Under the pieces are notes generated by a model. It was not told where the DNA came from. It did not search any database and saw only the letters and a program-made list of their open reading frames with translations. A stretch of DNA of 64,000 nucleotides from NCBI RefSeq assembly GCF_947503855.1, contig NZ_CANNFF010000002.1, positions 124,001 to 188,000 of the forward strand, written 5' to 3'. Shown here in pieces: positions 1 to 9,138 of the stretch; position 1 is the first letter of the stretch; the number at the start of each line of letters is the position of its first letter. The stretch comes from an uncultured Polaribacter sp. Its GTDB lineage: Bacteria > Bacteroidota > Bacteroidia > Flavobacteriales > Flavobacteriaceae. Made by a program: the position numbers and the translations under genes.

Positions 1-2
1 TT

Positions 3-116
3 AATTTGAATAAAATTGTAGATATAGAGGATCGTACAATTGTTATTCAAAAAAATGTAGTACCAATTGGAAATAAATATTGGATGAATTTAAAAAATCG
101 TCTTAACCTAATTTAA
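3..116 (+). CDS. LytTR-type DNA-binding regulator, C-terminal end only
   Basis: The first open frame in the window runs from the left edge to a TAA at 114-116 and encodes about 37 residues (starting NLNKIVDIED, ending LKNRLNLI). This matches the end of a LytTR DNA-binding domain: the strand 'xVNLNKIxxIE', a short hairpin strand, then 'PIGxxYxxxLxxRL'. LytTR proteins are usually response regulators that bind direct repeats upstream of their targets; the receiver domain would lie to the left of the window. The assignment rests on this tail alone, so another beta-rich DNA-binding tail cannot be excluded. Confidence 0.6.
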   Translation, partial: NLNKIVDIEDRTIVIQKNVVPIGNKYWMNLKNRLNLI

Positions 117-535
117 TTAGGTACGATTCTTTATTTTTAATTCACACAATATCATATTGCAAATACCAAATTGTACTTAATCGCTACAAATAACTATTTC
201 ATCATTTATTATGTATCGTTCATACTTTGAAGGCGTTTTTTTTAAAATGAAAAAAATATATTTGTCATGTTATTATAAACACAACAAATTAAAAGTTCTT
301 TAATAGTATTATAATTGATTTCATTTTATTTCCCCCCGGTCATAAAGTCCCCCATTTTTTTTTAATTCAAATTATAATTTATTAATCTACTTTTAAAAAT
401 AATAATTTACTATTAAGGGGTTAGTAGTATTTTTCTAAGGCAACTTATTTATAAGTTGCCTTTTTACTTTTCTTATATATTTAAAATTTTTTTTTATTTT
501 CTTATATTTAAAAATATTTAATTAAATTTTATTGT
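117..535 (+). other. 419-bp intergenic region with candidate small RNA
   Basis: No convincing protein gene is seen. It holds a perfect -7 box TATATTTG at 257-264, a C-rich stretch around 332-354 (two runs of five to six C separated by 11 bases), a short dyad TACTA/TAGTA around 411-430 and a strong terminator at 438-470. A tiny 18-codon ORF (247-303) has no ribosome site and no family I recognise. The arrangement could make a roughly 200-nt non-coding transcript ending at 470; this is inference. Confidence 0.35.
438..470 (+). terminator. intrinsic terminator
   Basis: A perfect 10-bp stem (AGGCAACTTA, 438-447, paired with 452-461) with a 4-base loop is followed by a T-rich tract, pointing rightward. 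It ends either the LytTR transcript or a small RNA encoded in the gap, before trmH. Confidence 0.8.
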
Positions 536-1204
536 ATGATAAATTTAAAGCTCTTAGAATTTTTTGAAAGTTTTTTAACAGAGAAAAGAAAAAACCTTTT
601 TAAAACTGTTTTAGAAAATAGAACAAGACATTTTACAGTCGTTTTAGAAGATATTTATCAGCCACATAATGCAAGTGCTGTGGTTAGAACTTGCGATATT
701 TTTGGTGTTCAAGACATTTACACCATAGAAAACAAATACAATAACAAAGTCTCTAGACATGTAGCTAAAGGTTCTCAAAAATGGTTAAATCATTTTAGAT
801 ATAAAAGTGATGGCGATAATACCAAAGAATGTTTAAGTAATCTAAAATCAAAAGGATATCAGATCATAGCAACAACGCCCCACAACGATTCTTGCTTATT
901 GCAAAATTTTGATGTTTCTAAAAAATCGGCATTTGTATTTGGGGTAGAAGCAGCCGGTGTTTCTGATTATGTTTTAGAAAATGCAGATGGTTTTTTAAAA
1001 ATTCCTATGGTAGGTTTTACAGAAAGCTTAAATATTTCTGTCGCTGCTGCAATTATTTTACAAGACGTAACTACAAAACTTCGAAAATCTGAATTAGAAT
1101 GGCAACTATCAGCAGAAGAAAAAGAAATTTTGTATTTTGATTGGGTTAAAAAGTCGATTAAAAATGCAGCTAAAATAGAAGAACGTTTTTATGTAAACTT
1201 GTAA
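536..1204 (+). CDS. trmH: TrmH/SpoU family tRNA (guanosine-2'-O)-methyltransferase
   Basis: This 222-residue protein is a SpoU-class (SPOUT fold) RNA 2'-O-methyltransferase, most likely the enzyme that methylates G18 in the D-loop of tRNA using S-adenosylmethionine. Motif 1 (NASAVVRTCDIFG, residues 45-57, with Asn45 and Arg51), motif 2 (FGVEAAGVS, about 135-143) and motif 3 (IPMVGFTESLNISVAAA, about 156-172) are all present in order; together they make the trefoil-knot cofactor pocket. The short N-terminal extension (about 30 residues) fits TrmH rather than RlmB, which has a larger substrate-binding domain. The gene stands alone, downstream of a terminator. The exact RNA target is inferred from the family. 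Confidence 0.85.
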   Translation: MINLKLLEFFESFLTEKRKNLFKTVLENRTRHFTVVLEDIYQPHNASAVVRTCDIFGVQDIYTIENKYNNKVSRHVAKGSQKWLNHFRYKSDGDNTKECLSNLKSKGYQIIATTPHNDSCLLQNFDVSKKSAFVFGVEAAGVSDYVLENADGFLKIPMVGFTESLNISVAAAIILQDVTTKLRKSELEWQLSAEEKEILYFDWVKKSIKNAAKIEERFYVNL

Positions 1205-1445
1205 TTATAAGTAAAAAAATGATATATATATTATAAAAAAAATAGAGGTTTTACTTACTTTTTTAACTGAATTTCTTTTGGCAAAAACTAGAAAATACAA
1301 ATTTAAAGACTTTTAAAAAGGAACGTTCAGTAAATCAAAATAATACGTAAATTAGATTGCTGTAGCTAAAATAGATACCAATAATTTTTTTTAAAACGTC
1401 AGTGATTTTCAACAGACAAGGTTTCAATAAAAAAAATGCAGCTTG

Positions 1446-1814
1446 TTAATTCACCATTATTTTTTCAATGGTAGCAATAGAATCGCAACGTTTTACTAAT
1501 AAATTTATATTTTCTAACTCTTTTTTTCCTGTGATATAATAATCTGCACAAGGTTTTTGTCTTGGCTTGCTTTTTCCAAAATCAACATCGCCATTTTTTA
1601 ATATGGTATTCACCTTTAAAGTATCAATATCAAAGTTTCTCATCACATTTTTTGCATTTTCTGAGTAGGCTATTTTTCTAACTCGAATTGTTTTTAGTGT
1701 TCTTGCATCCATACCATAATCGAAAGTCGCATTTTTTTTCTGCCAAAAAAAATATACTCCAATAGAGCCGATAGATAAACCAATTAAATAGTAGAAAATT
1801 CTTTTTGTAAGCAT
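1446..1814 (-). CDS. small membrane-anchored protein, possibly DUF4258-like
   Basis: A 122-residue protein with one N-terminal membrane segment (about residues 5-24, Gly/Ile/Leu-rich) followed by a positively charged turn and a roughly 95-residue soluble domain. Two Cys residues (in 'KPCADYY' and 'VKRCDSI') lie in the C-terminal half. I do not recognise an activity. Similar short proteins with a DUF4258-type domain occur next to alanine dehydrogenase in other flavobacteria, which would fit the neighbour here, but this is from memory of the family rather than from a motif. It lies 47 bp downstream of ald on the same strand and is probably co-transcribed with it. Confidence 0.65.
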   Translation of the reverse strand: MLTKRIFYYLIGLSIGSIGVYFFWQKKNATFDYGMDARTLKTIRVRKIAYSENAKNVMRNFDIDTLKVNTILKNGDVDFGKSKPRQKPCADYYITGKKELENINLLVKRCDSIATIEKIMVN

Positions 1815-1861
1815 TGTGATAATTTGAAAGGCAAAGATACTTTTTAAATATAGAAAGCGCC

Positions 1862-3058
1862 TTATAAAATTAACAAATTAATATCTCTAAAAGGTAAATC
1901 GAACCAGTCTGCTACAGTTTTGTTGGTTAAAACACCATGATAAAAATACATGCCATTTCTTAAGCTTTTATCAAAACGCGCTGTGTTTTCAAAACCACCT
2001 TCTTCTGCAATGTTAAGTAAATATGGTGTAAAAATATTACTAATAGAAACAGAGGCAGTTCTAGAATAACGTGCAGGAATATTGGGTACACAATAATGAA
2101 TAACCCCATGTTTTACAAAAGTAGGTGTTTTATGTGTTGTTATGTTAGAGGTTTCAAAACAGCCTCCTCTATCTATAGCAACATCTACTACTACTGAACC
2201 TTCTTTCATTTTTTCTATCATTTCTTCTGTAGCGCAAATAGGACTTCTATTTTTACCTCGAACGGCTCCTATAGCAACATCGCAACGCATTAAAGCTTTT
2301 AAAATAGACTTTGGTTGTAATGTGCTAGTGTAAATTGGCGCATTTAAGCAATCTTGTAACTTTCTTAATTTGCTTATAGAATTATCAAATACTTTAACTC
2401 TTGCACCTAAACCAATGGCTGTTTTTGCAGCATATTCGCCAACCGTACCTGCACCAAAAATTACAACACTTGTTGGGGGTACACCACCAATATTACCAAA
2501 AAGTAAACCATTTCCTTTATTTAAACCGCTCATTAATTCGCCAGCAATTAAAATAGAGGCAGTACCAGCAATTTCGCTTAACGATTTTACAATCGGGTAA
2601 GAATCATGGTCGTCTTTGATGTAATCAAAAGCAATGGCAGTAATTTTTTTCTTTGATAAGCTTTCAAAATATTGTTTAGATTGTGTTTTTAATTGTAAAG
2701 AAGAAATTAAAATAGTTTTCGGATTTATATATTCGATTTCTTTTTCTGTAGGAGGTGCTACCTTTAAGACAATATTACATTTAAAGGCTTCTTCTATGTT
2801 GTAAGAAATTTTTGCACCATTATCAGAATATTCTTTATCTGTAAAACTTGCACCATCTCCTGCACCTGTTTCTATAACAACTCTATGCCCATTAGAAGTT
2901 AAAGCACCTACAGCATCTGGTGTTAAACAAACACGTTTTTCGCTTAAATAAGTTTCTTTTGGCAAGCCAATAAACAATTCTCCTTTTTGTTTTTTAATTT
3001 CTAGCATTTCTTCTTGAGGTAGCAAATCTTTTTTGCTAAATGGAGAATAAGAACTCAT
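1862..3058 (-). CDS. ald: alanine dehydrogenase
   Basis: A 398-residue member of the alanine dehydrogenase/transhydrogenase family, catalysing reversible NAD-dependent oxidative deamination of L-alanine to pyruvate and ammonia in the cytoplasm. The N-terminal catalytic half carries the conserved ExRVxLTP segment (KRVCLTPDAVG) and a GAGDGASF loop; the Rossmann motif GAGTVGEYAA sits near residue 202, and the C-terminal half has VDVAIDRGGC and the HYCVPNIPARYSRTAS signature. An N-terminal extension of about 25 residues relative to the Bacillus enzyme is usual in Bacteroidota. The gene lies 7 bp downstream of tsaE on the same strand, so the two are probably one transcript. Confidence 0.93.
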   Translation of the reverse strand: MSSYSPFSKKDLLPQEEMLEIKKQKGELFIGLPKETYLSEKRVCLTPDAVGALTSNGHRVVIETGAGDGASFTDKEYSDNGAKISYNIEEAFKCNIVLKVAPPTEKEIEYINPKTILISSLQLKTQSKQYFESLSKKKITAIAFDYIKDDHDSYPIVKSLSEIAGTASILIAGELMSGLNKGNGLLFGNIGGVPPTSVVIFGAGTVGEYAAKTAIGLGARVKVFDNSISKLRKLQDCLNAPIYTSTLQPKSILKALMRCDVAIGAVRGKNRSPICATEEMIEKMKEGSVVVDVAIDRGGCFETSNITTHKTPTFVKHGVIHYCVPNIPARYSRTASVSISNIFTPYLLNIAEEGGFENTARFDKSLRNGMYFYHGVLTNKTVADWFDLPFRDINLLIL

Positions 3059-3065
3059 AGGTTGT

Positions 3066-3473
3066 TTATTTTAGTTGAATATTACGTTGTCCATCTTCTA
3101 AAACTGATAAATGAATTTCAACAGCTTCTAAAGGTAATAAATTTTCCACATTTTCTGGCCATTCTATCAAACACCAATTATTATTGTAAAAATAATCGTC
3201 AATACCCATATCTAAAGCTTCTTCTTCCTCTTCAATTCTATAAAAATCAAAATGAAAAATGCTTTCATTATTTTTTGTTTGATATTCATTTACCAATGAA
3301 AAAGTAGGAGAGGAGATGTTATCTAAAACACCTAGCTGTTTGCAGATTTCTTTGATTAAAGTGGTTTTACCTACACCCATTTCTCCATAAAACAATAGCG
3401 TTTTATTTTTTACAGAGGCAATTACTGCAGTTGCAATTTCTGATAGGTTTTCTAATGAATAGCTTTTGTACAT
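3066..3473 (-). CDS. tsaE: tRNA threonylcarbamoyladenosine biosynthesis ATPase TsaE
   Basis: A 135-residue P-loop ATPase of the TsaE (YjeE) family. The Walker A motif GEMGVGKT spans residues 30-37, followed by the family pattern SSPTFSLVNEY and HFDFYRI, and an acidic 'IEWPENV' motif near the end. TsaE works with TsaB and TsaD to put the threonylcarbamoyl group on A37 of ANN-decoding tRNAs. Length is normal for the family. It is the first gene of the leftward pair tsaE-ald, and the order TsaE-alanine dehydrogenase is common in flavobacteria. Confidence 0.92.
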   Translation of the reverse strand: MYKSYSLENLSEIATAVIASVKNKTLLFYGEMGVGKTTLIKEICKQLGVLDNISSPTFSLVNEYQTKNNESIFHFDFYRIEEEEEALDMGIDDYFYNNNWCLIEWPENVENLLPLEAVEIHLSVLEDGQRNIQLK

Positions 3474-3663
3474 TTGGCAAAAATACTTAAAATCTAATTG
3501 ACTTTTTAAATAGTAATAGGTGTTTTGATGTTACTAAAAACTGCAAATTATTTTCCATCATACCTATAATTCTCTATAATTTTAAAATCGAACAAACAAT
3601 CTTCTAAAACTTGACCAGATCTAATAATATATAACTAAATACCGTTTTTGGTCTTTAGATTTT

Positions 3664-5208
3664 TTATTTCGGACTATAAACAGCACAAGGAATAATTACT
3701 TCTTCTAAAGAAACACCACCATGTTGATACGTGTTTTTGTAATATTTTACAAAGTGATTAAAATTATTAGGATATGCAAAAAACAAGTCTTCTTTAGCAA
3801 AAATAAAAGGTGCATTCATAGCTATAGTAGGTAAAAAAATATCTTTTGGATTTCTAACAGCATACACATCTTTTTCTTCGTAAGACAAACTTCTACCTGT
3901 TTTATAACGCAGGTTAGAGCTAATGTTTTTATCGCCAATTACTTTTGTTGGGCTTTTACAATTAATAGTACCATGATCTGTAGTGATAATTAATTTTTGT
4001 CCTAGACTTTGTGCTTTCTGAATAATTTCAAACAAAGGCGAGTTTTTAAACCAACTTAACGTTAAACTTCTGTACGCTTTATCATCACCAGCCAATTCTT
4101 TAATCACTTCCATTTCTGTTTTAGAGTGCGATAAAATATCAACAAAGTTATACACCACAGCAGTTAAATCGTTTTGTTTGGTGCCATTATAGTTGTCTGC
4201 TAATTCTTTTCCGTTTTTAAGTGATGATATTTTATAATATTCGTGTTTAATATCTAAACCTAAACGTTTTATTTGTGCCGATAAAAACTCATTTTCATAC
4301 AAGTTCATACCACCTTCATCGGTATCGTTTTTCCAATATTGTGGGTATTTTTTTTCCATCTCAGATGGCATCAATCCAGAAAAAATAGCATTTCTAGCAT
4401 ATTGTGTAGCTGTTGGTAAAATAGAAAAATAAGTATTTTCTACTTCTTTTTTATAATGATTGTTAATCAAAGGTTCTAAAATACGGTATTGGTCATAACG
4501 TAAATTATCTATTACAACCCATAAAACACCTTGATCTTTGCTTAATTCTGGTAATACATAATCTTTAAATAATGTGTGTGAAAATGTTGGTTTGTTATGT
4601 GCCGTTAAATAATCTTCATAATTTTTTTTCATGAATTTAAAAAACTGAGAATTGGCTTCTTGTTTTTGGCTTTCTAAAATCCCCAACATCCCTGCGTCAC
4701 TAATATTTTCTAATTCCAGTTCCCAGTGAATTAGTTTTCTATACAATTCAATCCAATCTTCGTAAGAATTTACCATGGCCAAATCCATAGAAATTTTTCT
4801 AAATTCTTGTTGATAATTAGAGGTTGTTTTTTCAGAAACCAGCCTAGAATTGTCTAGATTCTTTTTTAAACTTAATAAAATCTGATTCGGGTTTACAGGT
4901 TTTATTAAATAATCTGCAATTTTAGAGCCAATTGCTTCCTCCATAATATATTCTTCTTCACTTTTGGTAATCATTACCACTGGTAAATTGGCTTGTTTTT
5001 GTTTTATTTCAGATAAAGTTTCTAAACCTGTTAAACCAGGCATGTTTTCATCTAAAAAAACAATATCAAAATTTTCTTCTGCTACTAAATTTATGGCATC
5101 TGCACCATTTGTACAGGTAGTTACCTTGTAGTTTTTTAATTCTAAAAATAAAATATGTGGCTTTAACAACTCAATTTCATCATCTACCCATAATATCTGT
5201 ATGCTCAT
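3664..5208 (-). CDS. porX: PorX-type response regulator with PglZ phosphodiesterase domain
   Basis: A 514-residue two-domain protein. Residues 1-120 are a CheY-like receiver with the acidic pair DD9-10, the phospho-acceptor Asp53 (FLDENMPG) and Lys in LIKPVNP. From about residue 200 to the end is an alkaline-phosphatase-fold PglZ domain with the nucleophile region ILPTATQYARNAIFSG, DHGTINC and a late QHGGVSLEE motif. This architecture is that of PorX, which controls type IX secretion and gliding genes in Bacteroidota by receiving phosphate from PorY and cleaving oligonucleotides. No porY kinase gene is in the window. The gene is transcribed alone, divergent from the HD phosphohydrolase. Confidence 0.9.
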   Translation of the reverse strand: MSIQILWVDDEIELLKPHILFLELKNYKVTTCTNGADAINLVAEENFDIVFLDENMPGLTGLETLSEIKQKQANLPVVMITKSEEEYIMEEAIGSKIADYLIKPVNPNQILLSLKKNLDNSRLVSEKTTSNYQQEFRKISMDLAMVNSYEDWIELYRKLIHWELELENISDAGMLGILESQKQEANSQFFKFMKKNYEDYLTAHNKPTFSHTLFKDYVLPELSKDQGVLWVVIDNLRYDQYRILEPLINNHYKKEVENTYFSILPTATQYARNAIFSGLMPSEMEKKYPQYWKNDTDEGGMNLYENEFLSAQIKRLGLDIKHEYYKISSLKNGKELADNYNGTKQNDLTAVVYNFVDILSHSKTEMEVIKELAGDDKAYRSLTLSWFKNSPLFEIIQKAQSLGQKLIITTDHGTINCKSPTKVIGDKNISSNLRYKTGRSLSYEEKDVYAVRNPKDIFLPTIAMNAPFIFAKEDLFFAYPNNFNHFVKYYKNTYQHGGVSLEEVIIPCAVYSPK

Positions 5209-5442
5209 TTGTATTTTGTATTTATTTTTTAACGTTAAAATTATAGTTTTGTTACTTTTTTAAGGTTTTTAAAATGATAAAATATTGCCAATTTTATAAA
5301 TACCTAGAAATCACTTATATTTTAAATTAAATTAGCGAATACTTATATTAAAAAATTAGAAACCATATTAATAAAATAAATAGTTGCAAATTCTTTGTTT
5401 TATATTGTATTTTGCAATAAGATTGATAAATATTTTTAAATT

Positions 5443-6666
5443 TTGAAGAAAAAACAAGCCAATAAACTTAAAATATTAAACGACCCCATTTACGGTTTTA
5501 TTCAAATTCCGAATTCATTAATTTTTGATATTATAGAACACCCATATTTTCAACGTTTAAGGAGAATTACGCAGATGGGTTTTTCAAATTTAGTGTATCC
5601 AGGAGCAAACCATACCAGATTTCATCATGCAATTGGTTGTATGCATTTAATGCAAAAAGTAATTACCGTTTTGCGTTTTAAACAAGTAGCCATTTCTAAA
5701 GAAGAAGAAAATGCCTTGTATATTGCTATTTTGTTGCACGATATTGGTCATGGTGCTTTTTCTCATGCCCTAGAACACAGCATTGTAAATGGTATTTCTC
5801 ACGAAGAGATTTCTTTAAGATTTATGAAAGAATTAAATAAAGAATTTGGAGGGAAATTAACCTTAGCGATAGAAATTTTTGAAGGTAAAAATCCACGTAA
5901 ATTTTTATACCAATTAATTTCTAGTCAGCTAGATATAGACCGATTAGATTATTTAAAAAGAGACAGTTTTTATACAGGTGTTACAGAAGGTAATATTTCA
6001 TCAGACAGATTAATAGCTATGATGAATATAAAAAACGACGAATTAGTTTTAGAGAAAAAAGGAATTTATTCTGTAGAAAAATTTTTAATTGCCAGAAGGT
6101 TAATGTATTGGCAAGTATATTTACATAAAACAGGTTTGGTAGCAGAAAATATTTTGGTAAATGTTTTAAAAAGAGCAAAAGAATTGGCAGAAAAAGGAGA
6201 GGAGTTATATGCAAGTTCTTCTTTAAAATACTTTTTACAAAACCCAATAACTGCCAATAATTTTACTGAAAAAACTTTAGAAATGTTCTCTAAATTAGAC
6301 GATTTTGATGTGCTTTCGGCTATCAAAGAGTGGGTGCATCATAAAGATAAAGTACTATCTTTATTGTCAAAAATGATTGTAGATAGAAAATTATTACGTA
6401 TCGAAATTCAAAAGAATAATTTCGAAGCAAGTTATATTCAAAAAAAGCAAGATTATGCAGTGAAGAAACTTCAAATTTTAAAAGAAGATGCTCATTATTT
6501 TGTTTTTCATCAACAAATAAGTAATCAAGCATATAATTTAAAGAGTCCAATTTTAATTTTAAATAAAAAAGGACAGTTAAAAGATATTGCAAAAGCATCA
6601 GATCAATTAAACATAGAGGCTTTAACAATCCCAGTAGTTAAACATTTTATTTGCTATCCAAAATAG
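5443..6666 (+). CDS. HD-domain phosphohydrolase
   Basis: A 407-residue HD-superfamily metal-dependent phosphohydrolase (dGTPase/SamHD1-like branch). The His of GANHTRFHHAIG and the HD pair in LLHDIGHGAFSHALEH supply metal ligands; LDIDRLDYLKRDSFYTG is also typical of the family. The start is a TTG at 5443: an in-frame TAA stands two codons upstream (5437-5439), and the next in-frame ATG would remove the conserved IYGFIQIPN start of the domain. Substrate is unknown; related enzymes hydrolyse dNTPs or regulatory nucleotides. It is divergent from porX across a 234-bp AT-rich gap and is followed by lpxD after 45 bp, though lpxD appears to have its own promoter. Confidence 0.88.
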   Translation: MKKKQANKLKILNDPIYGFIQIPNSLIFDIIEHPYFQRLRRITQMGFSNLVYPGANHTRFHHAIGCMHLMQKVITVLRFKQVAISKEEENALYIAILLHDIGHGAFSHALEHSIVNGISHEEISLRFMKELNKEFGGKLTLAIEIFEGKNPRKFLYQLISSQLDIDRLDYLKRDSFYTGVTEGNISSDRLIAMMNIKNDELVLEKKGIYSVEKFLIARRLMYWQVYLHKTGLVAENILVNVLKRAKELAEKGEELYASSSLKYFLQNPITANNFTEKTLEMFSKLDDFDVLSAIKEWVHHKDKVLSLLSKMIVDRKLLRIEIQKNNFEASYIQKKQDYAVKKLQILKEDAHYFVFHQQISNQAYNLKSPILILNKKGQLKDIAKASDQLNIEALTIPVVKHFICYPK

Positions 6667-6697
6667 CAGGATATTAGCCAAAACCGTATTATTTTTA

Positions 6698-6705
6698 TAT
6701 TTTTG
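6698..6705 (+). promoter_or_regulatory. -7 promoter element for lpxD
   Basis: TATTTTTG fits the Bacteroidota TAnnTTTG box exactly. The expected transcription start, about 7 bases on, falls at the lpxD ATG (6712), so the message may be leaderless or nearly so. No clear -33 TTG is visible. Confidence 0.5.
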
Positions 6706-6711
6706 CAATTG

Positions 6712-7752
6712 ATGAAATTTAAAGCACAACAAATAGCGGATATTTTAGAAGGTGATGTCGTTGGAAATCCTGAAGAAGAAGTATCTAAACTTTCTAAAAT
6801 AGAAGAAGGAGAAAAAGGTTCGTTAACCTTTTTATCAAATCCAAAGTACAACGCATATTTGTATACAACAAATGCCTCAATTGCAATTGTAAATAAAAGT
6901 TTTGTACCAGAAAAGGAAATACAAACTACTTTAATAAAAGTAGATAATGCCTATCAATCTTTTTCTAAACTATTAGAGTTTTATAACGATGTAAAAAACA
7001 ATAAAATAGGTAGAGAACAACCAAGTTTTATAGCAGATTCTGCTGTAATTGGTAGTAAAGAATATATAGGTGCATTTGCTTATGTTGGTGAAAACGTTAA
7101 ATTAGGAGACAATGTAAAAATATATCCTAATTCTTATATTGGAGATAATACAGTAATTGGTAATAATACTGTAATTTTTTCTGGTGTAAAAATATATTCA
7201 GAAACAGTTATTGGCGCTAATTGCAAAATACATTCAGGCGCAATTATTGGTGCAGATGGTTTTGGTTTTGCACCCGATGAAAATGGAGCATACAAAGCAA
7301 TACCACAAATTGGTAATGTAATAATAGAAGATAATGTAGATATTGGCTCAGCATCTACCATAGATAGAGCAACATTAGGATCTACAATTATTAGAAAAGG
7401 GGTAAAGTTAGACAATCAAATACAGATTGCCCACAATGTAGAAGTTGGAGAAAACACAGTAATAGCCTCACAAACAGGTATTGCAGGTTCTACTAAAATA
7501 GGTAAAAACTGTATGATTGCTGGTCAAGTAGGTGTTTCAGGCCATTTAAAAATTGGCGACAATGTTAAAGTTTTAGCACAAGCTGGAATTTCTAAAAACA
7601 TAAAAGACAATCAAATTGTAAATGGTACACCAGCTTTTAAAGTACAAGACTACAATAAAAGCTATGTATACTTCAAAAATTTACCAAAATTAGTTACTAA
7701 AATAAATCAACTAGAAAAAGATATTAATACTCAAAAAAACAATAATGAGTAA
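6712..7752 (+). CDS. lpxD: UDP-3-O-acyl-glucosamine N-acyltransferase
   Basis: A 346-residue LpxD, the third enzyme of lipid A synthesis, which transfers a hydroxyacyl chain from acyl carrier protein to the 2-amino group of UDP-3-O-acyl-glucosamine. The N-terminal uridine-binding domain (MKFKAQQIADILEG to about residue 100) is followed by a long left-handed beta-helix of hexapeptide repeats (IGDNTVIGNNTVI and similar) and a C-terminal helix. The catalytic His lies in QIAHNVEVG. The ATG at 6712 is chosen because the family starts MKF; an in-frame TTG at 6703 lies inside the promoter box. It overlaps the next gene by 8 bp, so translation is probably coupled. Confidence 0.93.
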   Translation: MKFKAQQIADILEGDVVGNPEEEVSKLSKIEEGEKGSLTFLSNPKYNAYLYTTNASIAIVNKSFVPEKEIQTTLIKVDNAYQSFSKLLEFYNDVKNNKIGREQPSFIADSAVIGSKEYIGAFAYVGENVKLGDNVKIYPNSYIGDNTVIGNNTVIFSGVKIYSETVIGANCKIHSGAIIGADGFGFAPDENGAYKAIPQIGNVIIEDNVDIGSASTIDRATLGSTIIRKGVKLDNQIQIAHNVEVGENTVIASQTGIAGSTKIGKNCMIAGQVGVSGHLKIGDNVKVLAQAGISKNIKDNQIVNGTPAFKVQDYNKSYVYFKNLPKLVTKINQLEKDINTQKNNNE

Positions 7753-9136
7753 GAAACAAAAAACCATAAAACAACAAGTAAGTTTATCTGGTGTTGGCTT
7801 ACATACAGGTAATACAGTTACAATGACATTTAAACCTGCTCCAGCAAACCACGGTTTTGCATTTAGTAGAGTAGATTTAGAAGGCATACCTACCATAGAA
7901 GCTAGAGCAGAATATGTAGTAAACACCCAAAGAGGAACTAACTTAGAAAAAAACGGTGTTCAAATACAAACTTCAGAGCACGTGCTAGCAGCAGCTGTAG
8001 GTTTAGATATAGACAATTTATTAATAGAAATAAATGCTTCTGAACCTCCAATTATGGACGGATCTTCTAAATATTTTATAGAAGCTTTAGAAAAAGCAGG
8101 TATAGAAGAGCAAGAAGTTGAAATAGAAGAATACGTAGTCAAAGAAATTATTTCTTACAAAGACGATGTTTCTGGTAGCGAAATTATCCTAATGCCATCA
8201 AACAAATATCAAGTTACAACAATGGTAGATTTTGGGACTAAAATATTAGGTACGCAAAATGCTACTTTAGAAACTATGGTAGATTTTAAAGATGAAATTG
8301 CAGATGCTAGAACTTTTAGTTTTTTACATGAAATAGAAATGCTTTTAGAAAACGATTTGATAAAAGGTGGAGATTTAAATAATGCTATAGTGTATGTAGA
8401 TAAAGAATTATCAGAAAATACTATGCAAAAATTAAAGAAAGCCTTTAATAAAGATGATATAGCAGTTAAATCTAATGGTATTTTAGACAATTTAACTTTA
8501 CATTGGGCAAATGAAGCTGCTAGACATAAATTATTAGATGTTATTGGTGATTTAGCATTAGTGGGTACAAGAATAAGAGGTAAAGTAATTGCCAACAAAC
8601 CAGGCCATTTAGTAAATACTTTATTTGCTAAAAAACTAGCAAAAATTATCAAACAAGAAAAAAGAAATAACGTTCCAAAATACGATTTAGACCTTCCTCC
8701 ATTATTAGACATTCACCAAATAATGGACATTCTACCTCACAGACCCCCATTTTTATTGGTAGACAGAATTATAGAACTTTCTGATAAGCATGTTGTGGGT
8801 ATGAAAAATGTAACAATGAATGAGGATTTCTTTGTAGGGCATTTCCCAGGATCTCCAGTAATGCCAGGTGTGTTACAAGTAGAAGCCATGGCACAATGTG
8901 GTGGGATTTTAGTACTGAGTACAGTGCCAGATCCAGAAAATTACTTAACTTATTTTATGAAAATGGATAATGTTAAGTTCAAGCAAAAAGTGTTGCCTGG
9001 AGATACTTTAATATTTAAAGCAGAGTTAATCACACCTATAAGAAGAGGAATTTGTCACATGCAAGCTTATGCTTATGCTAATTGTAAATTAGTTGCAGAA
9101 GCAGAATTAATGGCGCAAATTGCTAAAAAGAAATAA
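7745..9136 (+). CDS. lpxC: LpxC-FabZ fusion: UDP-3-O-acyl-GlcNAc deacetylase / hydroxyacyl-ACP dehydratase
   Basis: A 463-residue bifunctional protein. Residues 1 to about 310 are LpxC, the zinc deacetylase committing to lipid A synthesis, with His79 in TSEHVLAAAVG and the second zinc site in HWANEAARHKLLDVIGDLAL. Residues about 315-463 are FabZ, the hot-dog fold dehydratase of fatty acid elongation, with the active-site His in GHFPGSPVMPGVLQVE and Glu in the same helix. The fusion is normal for Bacteroidota. It ties the supply of unsaturated acyl-ACP to the enzyme that uses hydroxyacylated sugar nucleotide. It sits between lpxD (8-bp overlap) and lpxA (2-bp gap). Confidence 0.95.
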   Translation: MSKKQKTIKQQVSLSGVGLHTGNTVTMTFKPAPANHGFAFSRVDLEGIPTIEARAEYVVNTQRGTNLEKNGVQIQTSEHVLAAAVGLDIDNLLIEINASEPPIMDGSSKYFIEALEKAGIEEQEVEIEEYVVKEIISYKDDVSGSEIILMPSNKYQVTTMVDFGTKILGTQNATLETMVDFKDEIADARTFSFLHEIEMLLENDLIKGGDLNNAIVYVDKELSENTMQKLKKAFNKDDIAVKSNGILDNLTLHWANEAARHKLLDVIGDLALVGTRIRGKVIANKPGHLVNTLFAKKLAKIIKQEKRNNVPKYDLDLPPLLDIHQIMDILPHRPPFLLVDRIIELSDKHVVGMKNVTMNEDFFVGHFPGSPVMPGVLQVEAMAQCGGILVLSTVPDPENYLTYFMKMDNVKFKQKVLPGDTLIFKAELITPIRRGICHMQAYAYANCKLVAEAELMAQIAKKK

Positions 9137-9138
9137 TT

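Noticed and set aside
247..303. 18-codon ORF MKKIYLSCYYKHNKLKVL
   Set aside because: It overlaps the best promoter box in the gap, has no visible translation signal and no family resemblance.
8209..8712. 167-codon open frame on the minus strand
   Set aside because: It lies wholly inside the LpxC-FabZ gene in an antisense frame, with Ser/Lys/Leu-rich composition typical of mirrored AT-rich coding DNA and no recognisable domain.
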